Below, in pieces: positions 63,513 through 64,000 of a DNA stretch of 64,000 bases (the stretch's first letter is position 1; every line of letters begins with the position of its first letter). A program made the position numbers and the translations under genes. The notes under the pieces are model-generated. The model did no database searches. It worked only from the letters and a program-made list of their open reading frames with translations, and was not told where the DNA came from. The stretch is taken from contig NZ_CP049366.1 of NCBI RefSeq assembly GCF_014058425.1, positions 2,046,001 to 2,110,000 on the forward strand, written 5' to 3'. This stretch comes from Companilactobacillus pabuli. GTDB lineage: Bacteria > Bacillota > Bacilli > Lactobacillales > Lactobacillaceae.

Positions 63513-64000
63513 CATTACCCTTCATATCTTGATATTGTTTGCGCAAAGCGTTGATTCTCAATTCCACTACTTCATTATGATTAATTTTAGCAAAAGCCAT
63601 CGCATCCGTTAATAAGTCTTTGACATCTGTTGCTGGTTGGTTTGTATTAATCGCAATTTTAGCCTCTAACAATTTCAATCTTGGTAAATAGTAAGTAATA
63701 TGTTGTTCAGAACATAACTTGATGCCACGTTTTACCAATTCCAAGCTATTTTCAAACTTGTTTTTAACAATCAAAAAATCAGCCGTATAGAAAACAATCG
63801 TTAGAATTCGTAAATAAACGTTTAACCCATTTTTCTGGAAAGTTTGATCTTTGTGTACATTAATATAATCCAAAACTTTATCAAAATAAAACTCAGCTTG
63901 CTCCATTTTATTAATGCGTGAATAAAAAATTCCCATACCTACATATGATAAGTAAGAATAAATCGTGTGATGTTCTTCGTCCAAATTGTCCAAAATTTGT
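63499..64000 (-). CDS. 3' part of a helical (Rgg- or TPR-like) gene, cut by window end
   Basis: The frame is open to the last base of the window, so the 5' end lies outside. The visible ~165 residues are wholly alpha-helical with TPR-like pairs (MGIFYSRINKMEQAEFYFDKVLDYI; KFENSLELVKRGIKLC). This resembles the C-terminal domain of Rgg/MutR-type regulators, but the DNA-binding part is not visible. Overlaps the editing gene start. Confidence 0.55.
   Translation of the reverse strand, partial: QILDNLDEEHHTIYSYLSYVGMGIFYSRINKMEQAEFYFDKVLDYINVHKDQTFQKNGLNVYLRILTIVFYTADFLIVKNKFENSLELVKRGIKLCSEQHITYYLPRLKLLEAKIAINTNQPATDVKDLLTDAMAFAKINHNEVVELRINALRKQYQDMKGNDDYE

Overview
The window is AT-rich, densely coded DNA from a low-GC Gram-positive lactic acid bacterium. 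The best fit is the Lactobacillaceae, close to the Companilactobacillus (old farciminis/alimentarius) group. The pointers are S-layer-type SLAP anchoring domains on three secreted proteins, many PTS sugar transporters with cre-like sites, a SufCDSUB iron-sulfur operon, and ABC transporter genes of the TrpXYZ type. No rRNA, tRNA, insertion sequence, CRISPR array or phage gene was recognised. The genus is an inference from gene content.

Layout. Positions 1-2350 (+) hold a small hypothetical gene and a membrane-anchored glycerophosphodiester phosphodiesterase. Positions 2397-9755 (-) are one catabolic operon: a cellobiose-type PTS EIIC, a small membrane protein, a MupG/DUF871 protein, an amidohydrolase, a DgaE-like ammonia-lyase, a DagF/DgaF-like KDGP aldolase and a KDG kinase, with a GntR regulator upstream. 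Positions 9942-11421 (+) are deoC plus a second GntR gene. Positions 11472-13859 (-) are a GH1 6-phospho-beta-glucosidase and a ROK kinase, followed by about 530 bp of decayed-looking DNA.

Positions 14393-39494 (-) form the core: five consecutive mannose-family PTS gene sets in about 25 kb. System A carries a LacI regulator and a GH13 oligo-1,6-glucosidase. System B carries a GH31 alpha-glucosidase and a LacI regulator. System C has no enzyme, and its EIIB is fused in frame to a GntR regulator. System D carries a GntR regulator and a FrlB-like SIS deglycase but no EIIA. System E carries two overlapping GntR genes and two SIS-domain deglycase-like proteins. A and B look dedicated to alpha-glucosides. 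D and E look dedicated to Amadori products such as fructoselysine and glucoselysine. Promoters, operators, cre sites and terminators can be read directly for most of these units.

Positions 39792-48032 hold an aldo/keto reductase and an NAD(P)H-flavin oxidoreductase (+), then (-) a ROK kinase, a GT39-like membrane glycosyltransferase, a second GH13 oligo-1,6-glucosidase and a YibE/F pair. Positions 48118-51051 (+) are a promoter, a 17-codon leader peptide containing one Trp codon, stem-loops and two terminators, followed by a three-gene ABC transporter of the TrpXYZ type: a candidate leader-peptide attenuator. Positions 51128-57509 (-) encode three secreted SLAP-domain proteins with a HAD phosphatase between them. 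Positions 57585-62918 (-) are sufT-like, sufB, sufU, sufS, sufD and sufC. The window ends with a YbaK/ProX-type editing protein and the 3' part of an Rgg-like or TPR gene.

The most unusual signals are the GntR-EIIB fusion with an internal ribosome binding site, the leader-peptide attenuator before the ABC transporter, a possible small plus-strand RNA at 29242-29341 under an operator, and matching acidic C-termini of EIIC and EIIA within each PTS system.
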